Part shown: positions 18,207-29,500 of the stretch, piece after piece | Layout: each line of letters opens with the position of its first letter | How positions within the stretch are numbered: position 1 is the first letter of the stretch | From: Actinoplanes sp. TBRC 11911 | Lineage (GTDB): Bacteria > Actinomycetota > Actinomycetes > Mycobacteriales > Micromonosporaceae | NCBI RefSeq assembly: GCF_012933445.1 | Contig: NZ_JABBNC010000043.1 | Coordinates: forward strand, 1 to 64,000 | DNA length: 64,000 nt | Direction: 5' to 3' | Translations under genes and position numbers: made by a program | Notes under the pieces: model-generated | Told to the model about the DNA's origin: nothing | Seen by the model: only the letters and a program-made list of their open reading frames with translations | Database searches by the model: none

Positions 18207-18503
18207 GGCGGCCTGCGCCACCGATCTGAGCTCCCGAAGATACGGGGGAAAGTCGCTCGCGGGATCCTCGATGACCGCCAGCGCCACGTCCACTCCACGA
18301 AGCAGTCCCATGATGAGCCTCCGGCGGTGGTCCGTGTCGGCTATCGAGTCGAGGAACAAGCCGCCGGTCCCGAACGCGGCGAGCAGCTGCTGCTTGACCG
18401 TCTCTTCCTCCTCCGTGCCGGCCGGGATGTTCAGCACGATGCGCCGGTAGATGGTGTTTTGAACCCACCACTCGCGCTCGTGTCCGAAATCGATGATGAT
18501 CAT
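18156..18503 (-). CDS. Uncharacterised 115-aa protein at the end of the toxin operon
   Basis: Not recognised. The protein begins MIIIDFGHEREWW and is mixed alpha/beta with no membrane segment or signal, so it should be cytosolic. Its ATG overlaps the stop of the glycosyltransferase gene (ATGA), making it the last cistron of the leftward operon. Position makes it a candidate accessory or immunity factor, but there is no sequence evidence for either. The final 51 bp overlap the convergent ATPase gene in antisense. Confidence 0.7.
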   Translation of the reverse strand: MIIIDFGHEREWWVQNTIYRRIVLNIPAGTEEEETVKQQLLAAFGTGGLFLDSIADTDHRRRLIMGLLRGVDVALAVIEDPASDFPPYLRELRSVAQAALDQPGQNPGRLGTPGG

Positions 18504-19369
18504 GCAGGCATCCCGGCGCGGGTGCGGAAGTTCAGGGCGGCGTGCTGCTCGTAGGCGGACATCGGGCGTTCCGGGCCCATGCCGAAGCGGCCCACCGAGG
18601 GGTAGCGCAGGATCGTCGCCACGCGGCGGCGGCTGGCCCGGTCCAGCGCGAACCAATCCGCCTTGTCGGTCCAGTGGCGCGGGCTGTCGGAGCGGATGTA
18701 GTAGTGCCAGGACAGCACCTCGGCCGGGTGGAACAGGTCGTATCCCCAGGTGTACGCGCGGGCCGACAGCGTGGCCTCCTCGCCCTGGAAGTAGATGTCC
18801 GGGTCGTAGCGGACCTCGCGGGCGAACGAGCCGGGGGCGAACAGGAATCCGGCGGCGACGAACCGGGCCGGGACCGGGGCGTCGCGGTGGTGCCAGTCCT
18901 CGATGGTGCGCTGGGCCAGCAACGGCAGGCCGTCGTCGGTCCAGCGTTGCAGGAACAGCTCGCTCGGGACGCCGCCGCGCTCCTGGGCACCCGTCGGGTC
19001 GTACATCGGGGGATAGCAACTGATGACCGGCTTGCGAGCTTGCGTACGGGCGGCGAGCTCGACGAGGCGTACGTCCCAGCCGGCCGCGAAGCGGGTGTGG
19101 CTGTCGACCTGCAGATACCAGTCCTCACCCGCGTACTCGGCCATCACCTCGGCCCGCGCCCAGCAGGCGCCGCGGCTGTCGCGGGCGTCCCGGTCGAGCA
19201 GGCGGACCTGAGGCCGGCCGGCGATCGCCGAGACGTCCTCGTCGCCGTGGTGCTGCCAGTTCACCACGACGCGCAGCTCGTCCGGGTGGCGGGCCTGGGC
19301 CAGGCAGTCCAGGACGGTCGGGACCAGCTCGGGGTCGCGGTAGGCGGCCACCGACACGAAGATGCTCAC
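18500..19369 (-). CDS. GlcNAc-transferase of the GT60/Skp1-GnT type
   Basis: Cytosolic GT-A glycosyltransferase (289 aa) resembling the PF11397 family, whose characterised members attach GlcNAc to hydroxyproline on Skp1 in protists. Visible family blocks are FVSVAAYRDPELVPTVLDC at the N-terminus, DSRGACWARAE, the metal-site region WYLQVDSHTRF, AGFLFAPGSF, YFQGEEATLSARAYTWGYDLFHP and SWHYYIRSD. Length and motif order match the family. It sits in the same overlapping operon as the giant toxin, which has long Ser/Thr/Pro/Gly-rich tracts, so modification of the toxin or of a partner is a reasonable inference. The acceptor could equally be a target outside the operon. Confidence 0.75.
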   Translation of the reverse strand: MSIFVSVAAYRDPELVPTVLDCLAQARHPDELRVVVNWQHHGDEDVSAIAGRPQVRLLDRDARDSRGACWARAEVMAEYAGEDWYLQVDSHTRFAAGWDVRLVELAARTQARKPVISCYPPMYDPTGAQERGGVPSELFLQRWTDDGLPLLAQRTIEDWHHRDAPVPARFVAAGFLFAPGSFAREVRYDPDIYFQGEEATLSARAYTWGYDLFHPAEVLSWHYYIRSDSPRHWTDKADWFALDRASRRRVATILRYPSVGRFGMGPERPMSAYEQHAALNFRTRAGMPA

Positions 19370-19827
19370 CGGATCAGGCCGCCGCTCAGCCGGACCCAGG
19401 CCGCGCCCTCCGGATTGACGAGCACGTCGGCGTCATCGGGTAGCACGGCCCGCAGCTCGAACAACTCGACGGTTCGCCAATCGGGGGCGAAGAGGCGGTC
19501 GCGGTGCACGGCGCTGGTGGCCACGACGACGCAGAGCACCTCGTCGGGGGAGCGGACCAGCAGGGGCCGGCCGTCGCCGTTGAACGCGAGCCAGAACTCG
19601 CTGTCCGCCAGCAATTCCCGCAACTGCTCGATCTCCACCTCGCCGTGCATGGCCAGCCGCACGGCGGCGTCGATCGGGTCGGTGGGCGAGTTCTCGAACC
19701 GCGGGACATAGCCGGGGTTGGGGCGGAACGGGCCGGTGGTGCCGTCCTCGCGCAGCGGCCAGATGCCGATGACCGCGCGCTCGTCGGGCTCGTCCCATTC
19801 CGGATCGGTGAGCAGGATGCCGTCCAT
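19366..19827 (-). CDS. SseB-like T7SS-associated protein
   Basis: A 153-residue soluble protein. The C-terminal half (FWLAFNGDGRPLLVRSPDE, a strand-rich stretch, then VLVNPEGAAWVRLS) fits the SseB N-terminal-type fold found in proteins annotated as type VII secretion-associated in actinomycetes. The ATG at 19827 overlaps the stop of the preceding gene and its own stop overlaps the glycosyltransferase start, so it is tightly coupled. Role unknown; chaperone or immunity-like functions have been suggested only by location. Confidence 0.55.
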   Translation of the reverse strand: MDGILLTDPEWDEPDERAVIGIWPLREDGTTGPFRPNPGYVPRFENSPTDPIDAAVRLAMHGEVEIEQLRELLADSEFWLAFNGDGRPLLVRSPDEVLCVVVATSAVHRDRLFAPDWRTVELFELRAVLPDDADVLVNPEGAAWVRLSGGLIR

Positions 19828-20519
19828 CAGGCCGTTCCCTCCGACGCGACCAGCCGGGCCAGCGCGCGGTGCAGCGCGACCGCGTCGACCTCCGGCATCC
19901 GGTACTCGCGGGCCGTCAGCGAGGCGAGCAGGTCCGCGTCCGGGCTCAGCGCGTACGTGCGCAGGTAGTAGGCGACGGCGTCGGTCCAGATCCAGCGGCC
20001 GTCGGTGCGGAACGTCATCGGCACGACCGGCCCCGCGTCCTCGTCGAACACGTCCGGTTCGCGTTTGGTGGTGGTGAGCACCACCGCACCGGTGTCTAGA
20101 TAGGACAGAACCGGGGCGAGCTCGGCGGACAATACCGGATGGTCGACCGTGAACTGGCCGCCGAGCACCGGATCGTACGAGTCGAACACCCGCGCGACGG
20201 TGAGCGGCTCGGCCGGCCGGGCCGCCCACAACAACGCGGACCGGCCGCGCGCGGCCCGTTGGTCCGGGGTCGGCGGCTTGCCGAGCAGCTCGACGTCGGC
20301 ATCCCCGACGGCCGCCCGCAGCGGCTCGGCGTCGGCCGCGTCGAGCAGGTAGACCCGCCGGCGGCCGGGCAGGCGCCAGGCCCGCCACAACGCGACCGGC
20401 TCGGTGACGGCCGCGAGGGCGGCCACCGCGGCGGCGTCCGTCTCGTCCATCCGAGCGCCGGGGACGGTCAGGTCGAGCACCAGCGGCGCGGGGCCGAGGG
20501 CAGGGGCGAAATCAGCCAT
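19827..20519 (-). CDS. Unrecognised 230-aa protein directly after the giant toxin; candidate immunity protein
   Basis: Cytosolic protein without signal or membrane segment. The ATG at 20519 overlaps the last codons of the giant gene by 8 nt, so its translation depends on reading to the end of the toxin. The second half contains VPMTFRTDGRWIWTDAVAYY and a helical tail, a pattern I associate with T7SS-linked proteins but cannot name. Polymorphic toxin genes are usually followed immediately by their immunity gene, which makes this the first candidate to neutralise the C-terminal ADP-ribosyltransferase. That is inference from position. Confidence 0.65.
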   Translation of the reverse strand: MADFAPALGPAPLVLDLTVPGARMDETDAAAVAALAAVTEPVALWRAWRLPGRRRVYLLDAADAEPLRAAVGDADVELLGKPPTPDQRAARGRSALLWAARPAEPLTVARVFDSYDPVLGGQFTVDHPVLSAELAPVLSYLDTGAVVLTTTKREPDVFDEDAGPVVPMTFRTDGRWIWTDAVAYYLRTYALSPDADLLASLTAREYRMPEVDAVALHRALARLVASEGTA

Positions 20520-23500
20520 GGTGTGTTCCTCGCGCTGTGCCGTCGTATCCGATCGGCTCGATCTCTTCGGCGATGATCTTGCGGATGCCGTTCTCGAGCT
20601 GCTCGTCGAGGATCCGGAACCGCGAACCCGGCGCCAGCAGAATCTCCTCCTCCTCCATGAAGCTGGAGTGCAGTTGAACATCGCGGCCGCCGTATCCGTT
20701 CAGCCGCAGCTCCAGCAGGATCCGGTCGGGCGTCATGAACGCCTTGGGCGCCTCGCCGTTGCGGCTGGTCGACGCCACCGACTTCATCGAGAACTCGGCC
20801 CCCTTGGTCAGGCCGGGCGCGTCCGGGTGGGCGCGGAAGACGGTGATGCCGGAGATCGGGGGCAGTGCGCGCAACGCGTCGACCGCCATGTCGGCGTGCG
20901 ACCGCATCTCCAGCCACAGGCCGGGCAGGATCTCGTCGATGCGTTTCACCATGTCCGTACGGATCGCGGCGAGCATCCTCGCGTTGTCCGGCAGTTTGAA
21001 CAGTTGCTGGTATTCCGTTCGCATGTAGCTCAGGCGCTCGTCGTAGTCGAACAAACCAACCCCGTCCGAGACCGCCCCCTTCGCCAGGTTCTTGTCCATC
21101 AGCAGCAGGAGCGCCTCGCGCATCGGCGCCGGATCGGCCGGGGAGTCCTGGCTCGCCGGATCCTCCAGCACGCCGTGGATCAGTTTGTAGTGGCCGCCGG
21201 TGTAGTAGACCAGGGCGGCCGTCTGCGCCACGCTGACCCGCTTGCGCATCTCGGCGACGGTGATCCCGTTGCGGGCCTCCCATTCGTTGCCCATCCTCCG
21301 GTACGCCTCCGGGAGCTTGTCGCGTCGCTCGACGAGGTACTTCTGCAACGTGAGGAGGCGTTCCGCGGTTTTCCACTCGTTCCGCCCGGTGGCGACGAAC
21401 TGCTCGGTCTGACCCACGTACCGATGGAAATACATGCTTTCGTACGGGAGATTCTCGCGCTGCTCGTCGCCGAGCGTCACCCCGGCCCGCACCAGCTTCT
21501 CGAACAGCTCGACCTGGTTGGTCAGCCCGTCCGCGCGGATGCCATGGAACGGCATCCCGGCCTTGTCCGCCGCGACCACCAGCGCCAGCGGCCGCAGCCA
21601 GGCCTTCGTCGCGAACTTCCCGGCCAGGTCCATCCGCCGCTTCGGGTCCGGCTCGAGCACGCGCAGGAAATAGAGCGACCGCGCGTCGCCGTCGCCGGGC
21701 GGTGTCTCCTTCAGCGCCTCGACATCCAGGCCTAGCTTCTCGGCGAGGGTCCAGTCCCGCGCGTCGGCGAGCTTGCGGAACGAGGCCTCCAGCGCGCTCG
21801 CCGTGTCATCCCCGATCAGGTCGGCCAGGCTGGACGCCCGCTCCGCCTTGTCCGGCTGCACGGCGGCCGTGACCGCTTTGGCCTTGGCGATGGCCGGGGC
21901 CACGTCGACCTTCCTGAACTCCTTGAGGAGCAACGATTCGTACTCGTCGCCGTAGTCCTCGAGTTCGTTGCGGGCACCGGACAGCGGCCGGTCGGCGAAC
22001 GGCCGTCCCCAGGGCGCCCAGCGGTGTGCCGGCTCCCGCGGATCGGTCACGGTGGTCAGGTGCGGGCCGGTCTCGCCGTCGTCGGCGCCGGCTCGGTACC
22101 GGCGCCAGGTGCCGGTCGGCGGGATCCTCGGCACCGGCCGGCCGTCCGGGTCGTGGCCCACCGTCTCGGTGACGAAGACGGCACCGTCCGCGGTGGTCCA
22201 GGCCGGGCCGTCCGGGGCGACCACGGTGGTGTCCGGCAGCAATCCGGCGAGCTGCTGGGCGAAGCCGTCCGGGGCGCCGGTGTCGCAGACGATCAGCACG
22301 ACCGGCTGCCCGGCCCACGAAGGGTGGGCCTGGATCATCGCGGCCACCTCGGCCGGGGTCAGCGTGCGTCCGTCGTGCACGACGCCGTCGCGGGTGCCGT
22401 GCGCGACCACCGTGAAGTGGCCGGGTACGGCGGCGACCAGCCGTGCCGCGGGTTCGTCGTCGCCGGCCAGCACGAGGGTCGTCGCCGGATCTCTGGGGAC
22501 GATGACCGGCTCGATGACCGGCTCACGGTCCGGGTTGGCGGCCAGGTCCGGAAGCGGCCCCCGCAGGGCGGGCCGTCCCTGCGCGTCGTAGTCGACGGCC
22601 GGCCCGTCCCAGACCCTCCACATCGGAGCCTCGGGCGCCGGCGGATGGGCGAACGCCGCGACCTGCTGGTCGTGCTCGGCGTGGGCCTGCCACCACGCGG
22701 TCTCCGCCTGGGTCACCGCGGCGTCGATCGGCGCGAGGTCCGCGCCGGGTCGCGTGGCCGCGACATCGCGGCGCTGCACGGCGGCGGTCCACGTCCGGCC
22801 TGCGTCGGCCAGCGCCGTCGCGGAGGCCCGCAGCGCGGGCGGCAGGTCGGTGCCGGTGCGCTCGCGGGCCGCGGCCTCGTCCATCCGGATCGCGGCCGCG
22901 TTGCCGACCGCCACCTCGACCCCGGCCGCCGCCCGGCCGTCCGGAGAGCGGGCGATGAGCCGGTACTCAATTCTGTAGGCCAGGTTGCGGGTGATCGGGT
23001 CGTCGCCGGTTGCCGAGGAAGGCTGCTGTTCGATCGGGTCGAGGTCGTCGCGCACGTTGGCGGTGGCCTTGCCCATGCGCTGCGCGTTGGTGGCGTAGAG
23101 CGGCTGTTCCAGATGCGTGCGGTCGGTGACCGCGGCGAACGGATGGCGCGCGTGCGGGTTGTCCACGCCGGGATGGCCCAGCTCCTTGGCACCGTCCGGA
23201 TGCTGCACGCCGCCAGCGACCATCGGCAGGTTGGTGCGCAGCCCGAACTTGTGGCCGGACGTCTCCTCCACGGTGTCGAGCCGCAGGCCCTCGACGCTGC
23301 CGCCCAGTTCCACGTCGGCGTCCGCGCTCACGAACGCCGGCCCGCGCAGCAGCCGCGCGTCGAGGACCAGCTCGCGGCCCAGCCCGGCGGGGATCGGAAG
23401 CCGGAACGTGCCGTCCCGCATGACCGGCAGGCCGGCCTTGGCGGTGGCCGGGGTCAGCCCGTTGCGGATGGCCGTGCGGACGTTCTCGTCGACCGTCACG

Positions 23501-26500
23501 CCGGACGCCCGCAGCGCGTCCTCCGCGGCCTGGTGCAGATCGGCCAGCCGGGTGAAGAGGTGCTCGACGGCGAACCGGCCGGCCTCGGGCAGCGAATCGG
23601 CGCCGGCGTCGGTGCGCCACCGCTTGCGGGCGTCGTCGCCGAGCTGGGCCAGCGGCACCCGCGTCGCCGCCGAGGCCTTGCCGAGCTCGCCGTCCGGCCG
23701 CCGGTCGCTCGCGTGCTGGTGCACGTCGACCGGGCGGATCTGCTGCAACGTCACACCTTCGGCGGGCAGCCCGTGCCCGGTCACCGTGATGTCGAGCCGC
23801 AGGTCGCCGTGGTAGGTGGCGACCGGTCCGCGCACGGTCAGGCTCTGCTCGTGAGTGCGGCTGCCGGTCTTCGTGTCCCGCACGTTCTTGGTGGCCAGCG
23901 CGGCCGAGCCGGCCAGGCCACCGCCGGCCGCCACGGTCGCCGGGCCGTGGCCGTTGTCCTGCGGCGGCTGGCCGTCCGCCGGCTTGTCGTTGGCAAGGCC
24001 CTGGCCCTGCACGGCCACCGCGACGGTCGCCAGCGTGCGGCCGTGCGTGTTGGTGACGGCCGTCGTCGAGGTCGCCCGGTCGGTGACCGTCAGCTCGTCG
24101 ACGTGCTCGACGCCCACGAACGCCGGGGCATTGCCGAAAGCGGCTCTGAGCGTGACGTGGTAGGTGTGCCCGCCGAACCGGCCCTCCAGCCGCAGCGGGA
24201 GCCGCGGCCCGCCGTTGATCGCGCCGGCGGCGTGGTGGTGCGCGCCGGCCAGGAAGGTGCGCAGCGCGTGCACGTTGTCGTGCGGCTGTTCCAGCGGCGA
24301 GTCGGGCAGCAATGCGTGTGCGATCTGCTCACCGACCTCGTCCGCGAGACGCTGCCGCAGCTGCTCGATCCGGTCACCCAGGTCGACCGGCGTGCTGATC
24401 CCGCCGATGCCGAACGACGGGTGGTCCGTGGCGGACAGTCGCGCCGGCGGAAGCGTACCGGCTGGGGGATTGTCCACCGGCGGAGCCGGGCGTTCGACGT
24501 CGAGCTGTGCCGACTCGGTCTGCTGCCGGAACCGGGCGTCATCGCGCTGCCGGTCGTGCCCACGGGCCAGGTCTGCCCGCGCACGCTCCTGCTCGTCGGC
24601 CAGCGCGCGAACCTCACGGACCTGCCGATCCCGCAGTTCCGCGCTCTCGCGCTCGTCCTGCCCCGGGCGCACGGCGGCCATCAGCGTGCCGCGATCCTCC
24701 GTCGACCGGTCGTGCTGTGCGCGCGCGAGGTCAGCCCGCTGGGTCTCGTGGACGGCCCACTGCCGCTCGCGTTCGTGGCCCTGCTCACCGAGCAGCTTCT
24801 CGAGCAGGCCGCCGTGCCGGTGCTGCATCGCCACGTCTGCCTCGCCGTGCGCGCGGGCGAGGTCGGCCTCGCGCATCCGGTGCACCTGCTCCATGGTCAG
24901 CCACATCAACACGGCGTCCGGCATCGTCATCCGGGCGCCGGCCCGCTTGACGTCCGGGCTCGCCAGCCCGAACGGGTCCAGGTTGCTCGCGTGCCGCGCC
25001 TCCGCCACGATCTCGGCGTCCACATCCACCTGGACGAGCACCCGCCGCTGCGGGCGGCCGCCGAGGCGCACCTTGGTGAGGCCGCTGACCATGTTCTCCT
25101 TGATTCCGCCCCAGGTCCGCTGCCACGGCGTGATCGTGGTCGTGACGCGCGCGCCGCCCGCACTGGTATGCCCGCCGTCGTCGGCCGCGGGACCGGTCGA
25201 GGAGACGAAACCGCCGGCCGTGAAGCTCGCGTCGACCGCCCAGCCCCGCCGGTCCCGCGCGCTGGAACCGCCGGCCAGGCCCCGGCGAACCCGCTCGAAC
25301 TCGCCGGGCGGCAGGATCCGCGGGTTCGTGGGCCGCAACCGGACCTTCGCGTTGCCGATCGCGTCGTCCGCCCGGCGCTGGTGGGTCAGACCGGTCAGGC
25401 TGATCGGCCGGCTGAACACCTCCGGCTGATCCTTGAGCCGCTCGGGTGAGAGGTTGTCGCCGATCGCGTTGGAGATGCGCCCGTCGGGAAACCGGAAGAT
25501 CGGATCGTCGGCGGCCTTCACCAACGTGTCGCGGACGGCGTCCTGCAGGTGCTCGAGGCCGATGAACGACTCGATCCGGGCGCCGTCGAGGTCGTGCGAG
25601 TAACCGCCGGTCACCTTGTTCAGCGGCGGCGGCTGCTCGATCGGGGCCCGGTGGCGCGGCGGCTCGGCAACCGTGCGGGCGGGTGGCTTGGTCTCGCTCA
25701 CGCGATGCTCGGGCACGAGCAGTTTCAGCTTCAGCGGGAACGTCTTCAGCTCGCGGGCGGAGGCGGCCACCACCTCCGGCAGGCCGTGGCCGGGCCGGCC
25801 CACGCTGAGCCGGCGCATGTTGGCGTTGAGGCGTACCGAGGACTGCATGGTCGCCTGGACGTTCAACGTGCCCTGGAACTCGCGCATGTCCACGTCGTCG
25901 AAGTCGCCGTCCGGGGTGAGCAGCGCGCCGTACCGGGAGTCGAACGCGGTGCGCCGCTCCGCCGTGGTGTCGTGCCCGCGGGTCCGGGTGACGGCCACCT
26001 TGGGACCACCGAAGACGCCGCCGGTCGCCGCGCCCGCCTGGCCGAGCACGTAGGCGTCCACGCTGAGCTCGCCGGTCGTGCTCGTATCCCGGCCCGCCGT
26101 GGTGCCGGCGGTGGTATGCCGCTTGGCTTCGATCTGGTAGGCGCCGCGGTCGCTGAGCGGGCCGTCCGAAAGGTCGTCCAGCTTGCCCTTGATCGTCACG
26201 ATCGTCGTGTAGTCGTGCATCCGGCCCTGTTTGACCAGCGGGATCTCCAGGCCCGGGCCGACCATCCGGTCGAGCAGGTAGCGCAGGTGCCGGTTGGACA
26301 GCTTGGTACGCGCCGTGGCGTCGCGGGAAAGGATGGCCTGCACTCCGGCGCTCAGGCCCTTCCCGAGGGTCTCGTCGCCGAACTGCTTGAGGAACGTGTC
26401 CCGGTCCAGCTTGAGTCCTTTGTGGCCGGGCACGTCGCGGAGCACCTCGAGCAGGTGCGAGTAGACCTTGTCGCCGCCGCTGAGGTCGTTGACGATGGCG

Positions 26501-29500
26501 CCGCCGAACGATCTGCCGTGTTCGAGCTGCGTGGGCCCGTAGTACTGCCGGTCATCGCCCTTGCGGAAGACGCGGCCCGGGTCGTCCGGCAGGAGCAGGG
26601 TGCCGCGGGCCCGGTCCGGCGTCGTCCACTGCAGCGTGCTGAGGTTGCCCCGGAGGAACCGCGGCGGGTGGCCGACCACGCGCACCTGCAGTTCGTAGAC
26701 GGTCTGGTAGCGGATGGCCGGGCCGGTCGCGGTGAGCCGCTCGGTGTGGTTGGCGCGCTCGTTGTTGTCCTGCGTGTGCGGGCCGCGACGGCCGACGCCG
26801 ACGCGCGGGCCCACCGCGATCGACACCGGCGCCACGTCGAGCCCGGCGCCGCCCATGACGTACGCGTTCCACGGACGTTCCACGGCGGTGCCGGCGGTCT
26901 CCGTGCCGCCCATCCGCTGAACGTCCTTGTGGGTGACGCCCTCGACGTTCTCCACGATCTGCATCTGCCGGGCCACCGTGCGGTACTGGATGGCTCGGTT
27001 GCGGCCGGGGAAGAGCCGGCGCCAGCCACGCGGCGACCGGACCAGCGCGTCCGAGGTGACCCAGCCCTTGTGCGGATCGATTCCGGGCGCGTTCGAGGTG
27101 TCGAAGGCGATCGAGCGGCCCATGTTCCACTGCAGACTCGCGTCGCTGAAAAGATTCCGCAGCACCGTACGCCCGTGCGACCCGACCCGGGTGACGTCGC
27201 CGAGCCCCATCTCGTCCAGCATCTCGGCGACCTGGTCGAAGTACGTGTCCTCGCGCGGGCCGACGACCGACTCCACCCCGAACCGCTTCGGTGGCTCCTT
27301 GGCCATCTGCGGGGCGTCCGCGGCCCGCTCGGGCAGCGGGTCCGGCTCCGTCAGCGTGGCCGGCACGGTCAGGCCCACCGACCGGGCGGCGTCGACGCTG
27401 CGGTCGTGCTCGCCGGGGGTGCGCAGCACGGCGGTGAAGGTGACCGGGACGGTCACCGCACGCTGGTCGCCGACGACCACGTCGGTGGTGGTCTTGAAGG
27501 TGGTGCGGTGCATGTTCGCCTGCGAGGTCTGCGGCGCGGTCGGGATGGAGCCGCCGGCGCCGAACACGGCCGGTGGCGTGACCCAGGCCGTCGTCCGCGG
27601 CTCGATGTGGTGGTCCTGGGTGGCTCGCATCTTGTTGGTGGCCGAACCGCGGGTCTGCGAGGTGAGCTCCCGCGTCCGTGCCGTCTCGTCGTCGAGGGTC
27701 ATCTCGCGGAAGTCGAGCGTCGCGGTGACGACCAGCTCGGCGGGCTTGCCGTTCACCGTGACCGGGTAGGGGCGTCCGGCGCCGACGAACGGGGCGAGAT
27801 CGTGGCGGACGTCGTTGGTCAGGTCGGTCAGGACCGCCTCGTCGATGCCCGGGGCCAGCTCGCGGACCTTGGCGGACAGATCCTCGCCCTCGGTGGTCCG
27901 CACCTGCTGGGCCATACCAAGAGACTGGTTGTCGCGCAGATAGCGGGGAAGCTTCTGCCGTAGCAGGTCGACCGGGGCCGGATCCGGATCCGGATCGTCC
28001 GGCGCGTGCACGATGATCGCGGGGACGGTGTCGTCCGCGGGGACGATGTCGTCCTGGACGTTCTCGTCCGCGGCACCCGCCCCGGGCGTGGGCCGCCTGG
28101 GCGCGTGCGACGGCGTCTGCACCGGCCCGGCGTCGGCGGAGGTCGACGCCGCCGGCGCCGGGCCGGCTGCCCGCACGACGGAAGGCGGAGGCGGCGGAGG
28201 AGGAGCGGGCGGCGCCGCCGGCAGATTTTCCCGGACCGCCTTTTCGGTGACGAAGCGCAGTTTGATGAGGCGCAACACGTGGTCCGGGTCGCTCCGCCGG
28301 CCCGTCCAGCCGAGACCCCGGAAGTATTCCTGCAGCGGGGCTTTGTCGACGCCGGTCGCCGGTTGGAAGGCCATGTCGGCCAGCTTCCGGACCGTCTCCG
28401 GGGTGATGCCCGGATAGTCGGCGGGATACTTGGCGACCAGATGCTGGACCTGGTCCTGCCAGGTGTTGCGGTCGAGGTGGCTCTGCGGGATGACGTCGGC
28501 CTCGCCGGTGAAGTTCTGCAGCAGCCGCCTGCCGTCCGTGGTGAGGGCCAGCGACGCGTCGAAGACCACCTGCTTCGCGCCCTCGGTCGCGTCTTTCCGG
28601 TTGGCCAGCAACGAATCGGCGAGGCCCAGGCCTTCCTTCGAGGTGTAGAGGAGGTTGGCCGCATCGTTGGCGGACGGCACGCCGAAGGTGACGTTCTTCT
28701 CCAGCGAGTCCTGCCGCATCCGCAGGAACGTGTTGGGCTCGGGCAGGTAGACCAGGCGGCCGTCGATCTTCGCCATCTCTTCGCGTAGCGCGAGGTCGGC
28801 GTCGTTCTGCGTGTTGGCCTTCGCGATGACTTCCGCGGTCACGGCCGGGCTGCCGGTCTCGTTCTTGCCCTCGTGCAGCCGGTAACCGCCGCTGATCAGC
28901 TCCGCGTCGGGGTGGCGGGACGCGACGTCGGTGAGTTTCTCGAAGACGCCGGTCATGTCATGGACGTCGCTGTCTCCGATGTGGACGAAGACCGGTGCGT
29001 CCGGCGCCTGGTCGCGAAGCTGGTTCAGGACGGTCTGAGTCTGGTCGTGCCGGATGATCGTCTCGCGGATCGCCCCGTACGGGATGCTCTTCTGGTCGCT
29101 GTCCGAGGAGGCGTTCCCGTCCCACGTGAACGGAACCACCACGACCGGGAAGGTGACGCCCTTCTTGACGGCGAGGCTGCCCACCTCTCGCTGGATGTCC
29201 CGGGCGGCTTGCGGGTTCCGGCTCAGGTTGCCGTTGAGCCCGATGACCAGCGCGAAGCGGCCCTGATCGGAGTTGTCGCGGAAGGCCGCGGCGTACTTGT
29301 CGACCAGCTCGCCGAGGTTGGTGCGGGTGGTCGCGGGCACGGTCGCGACGATGGTCGGCAGGTTCGCGTTTCCGGCCGGCCGCGCCGGTGGATCCGGATT
29401 GATGACACGCGGCGTCAGCGGGGCGAACCGGAAGGACTTCTGCGCGTTCCGGAAGCTCGTGCTCCCCTTGTCCACCATGTGGTCCGAGCCGGAGGTGGTG

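Noticed and set aside
22024..25449. Long plus-strand open frame opposite the giant toxin gene
   Set aside because: Composition is that of an antisense shadow and it has no start signal or family match.
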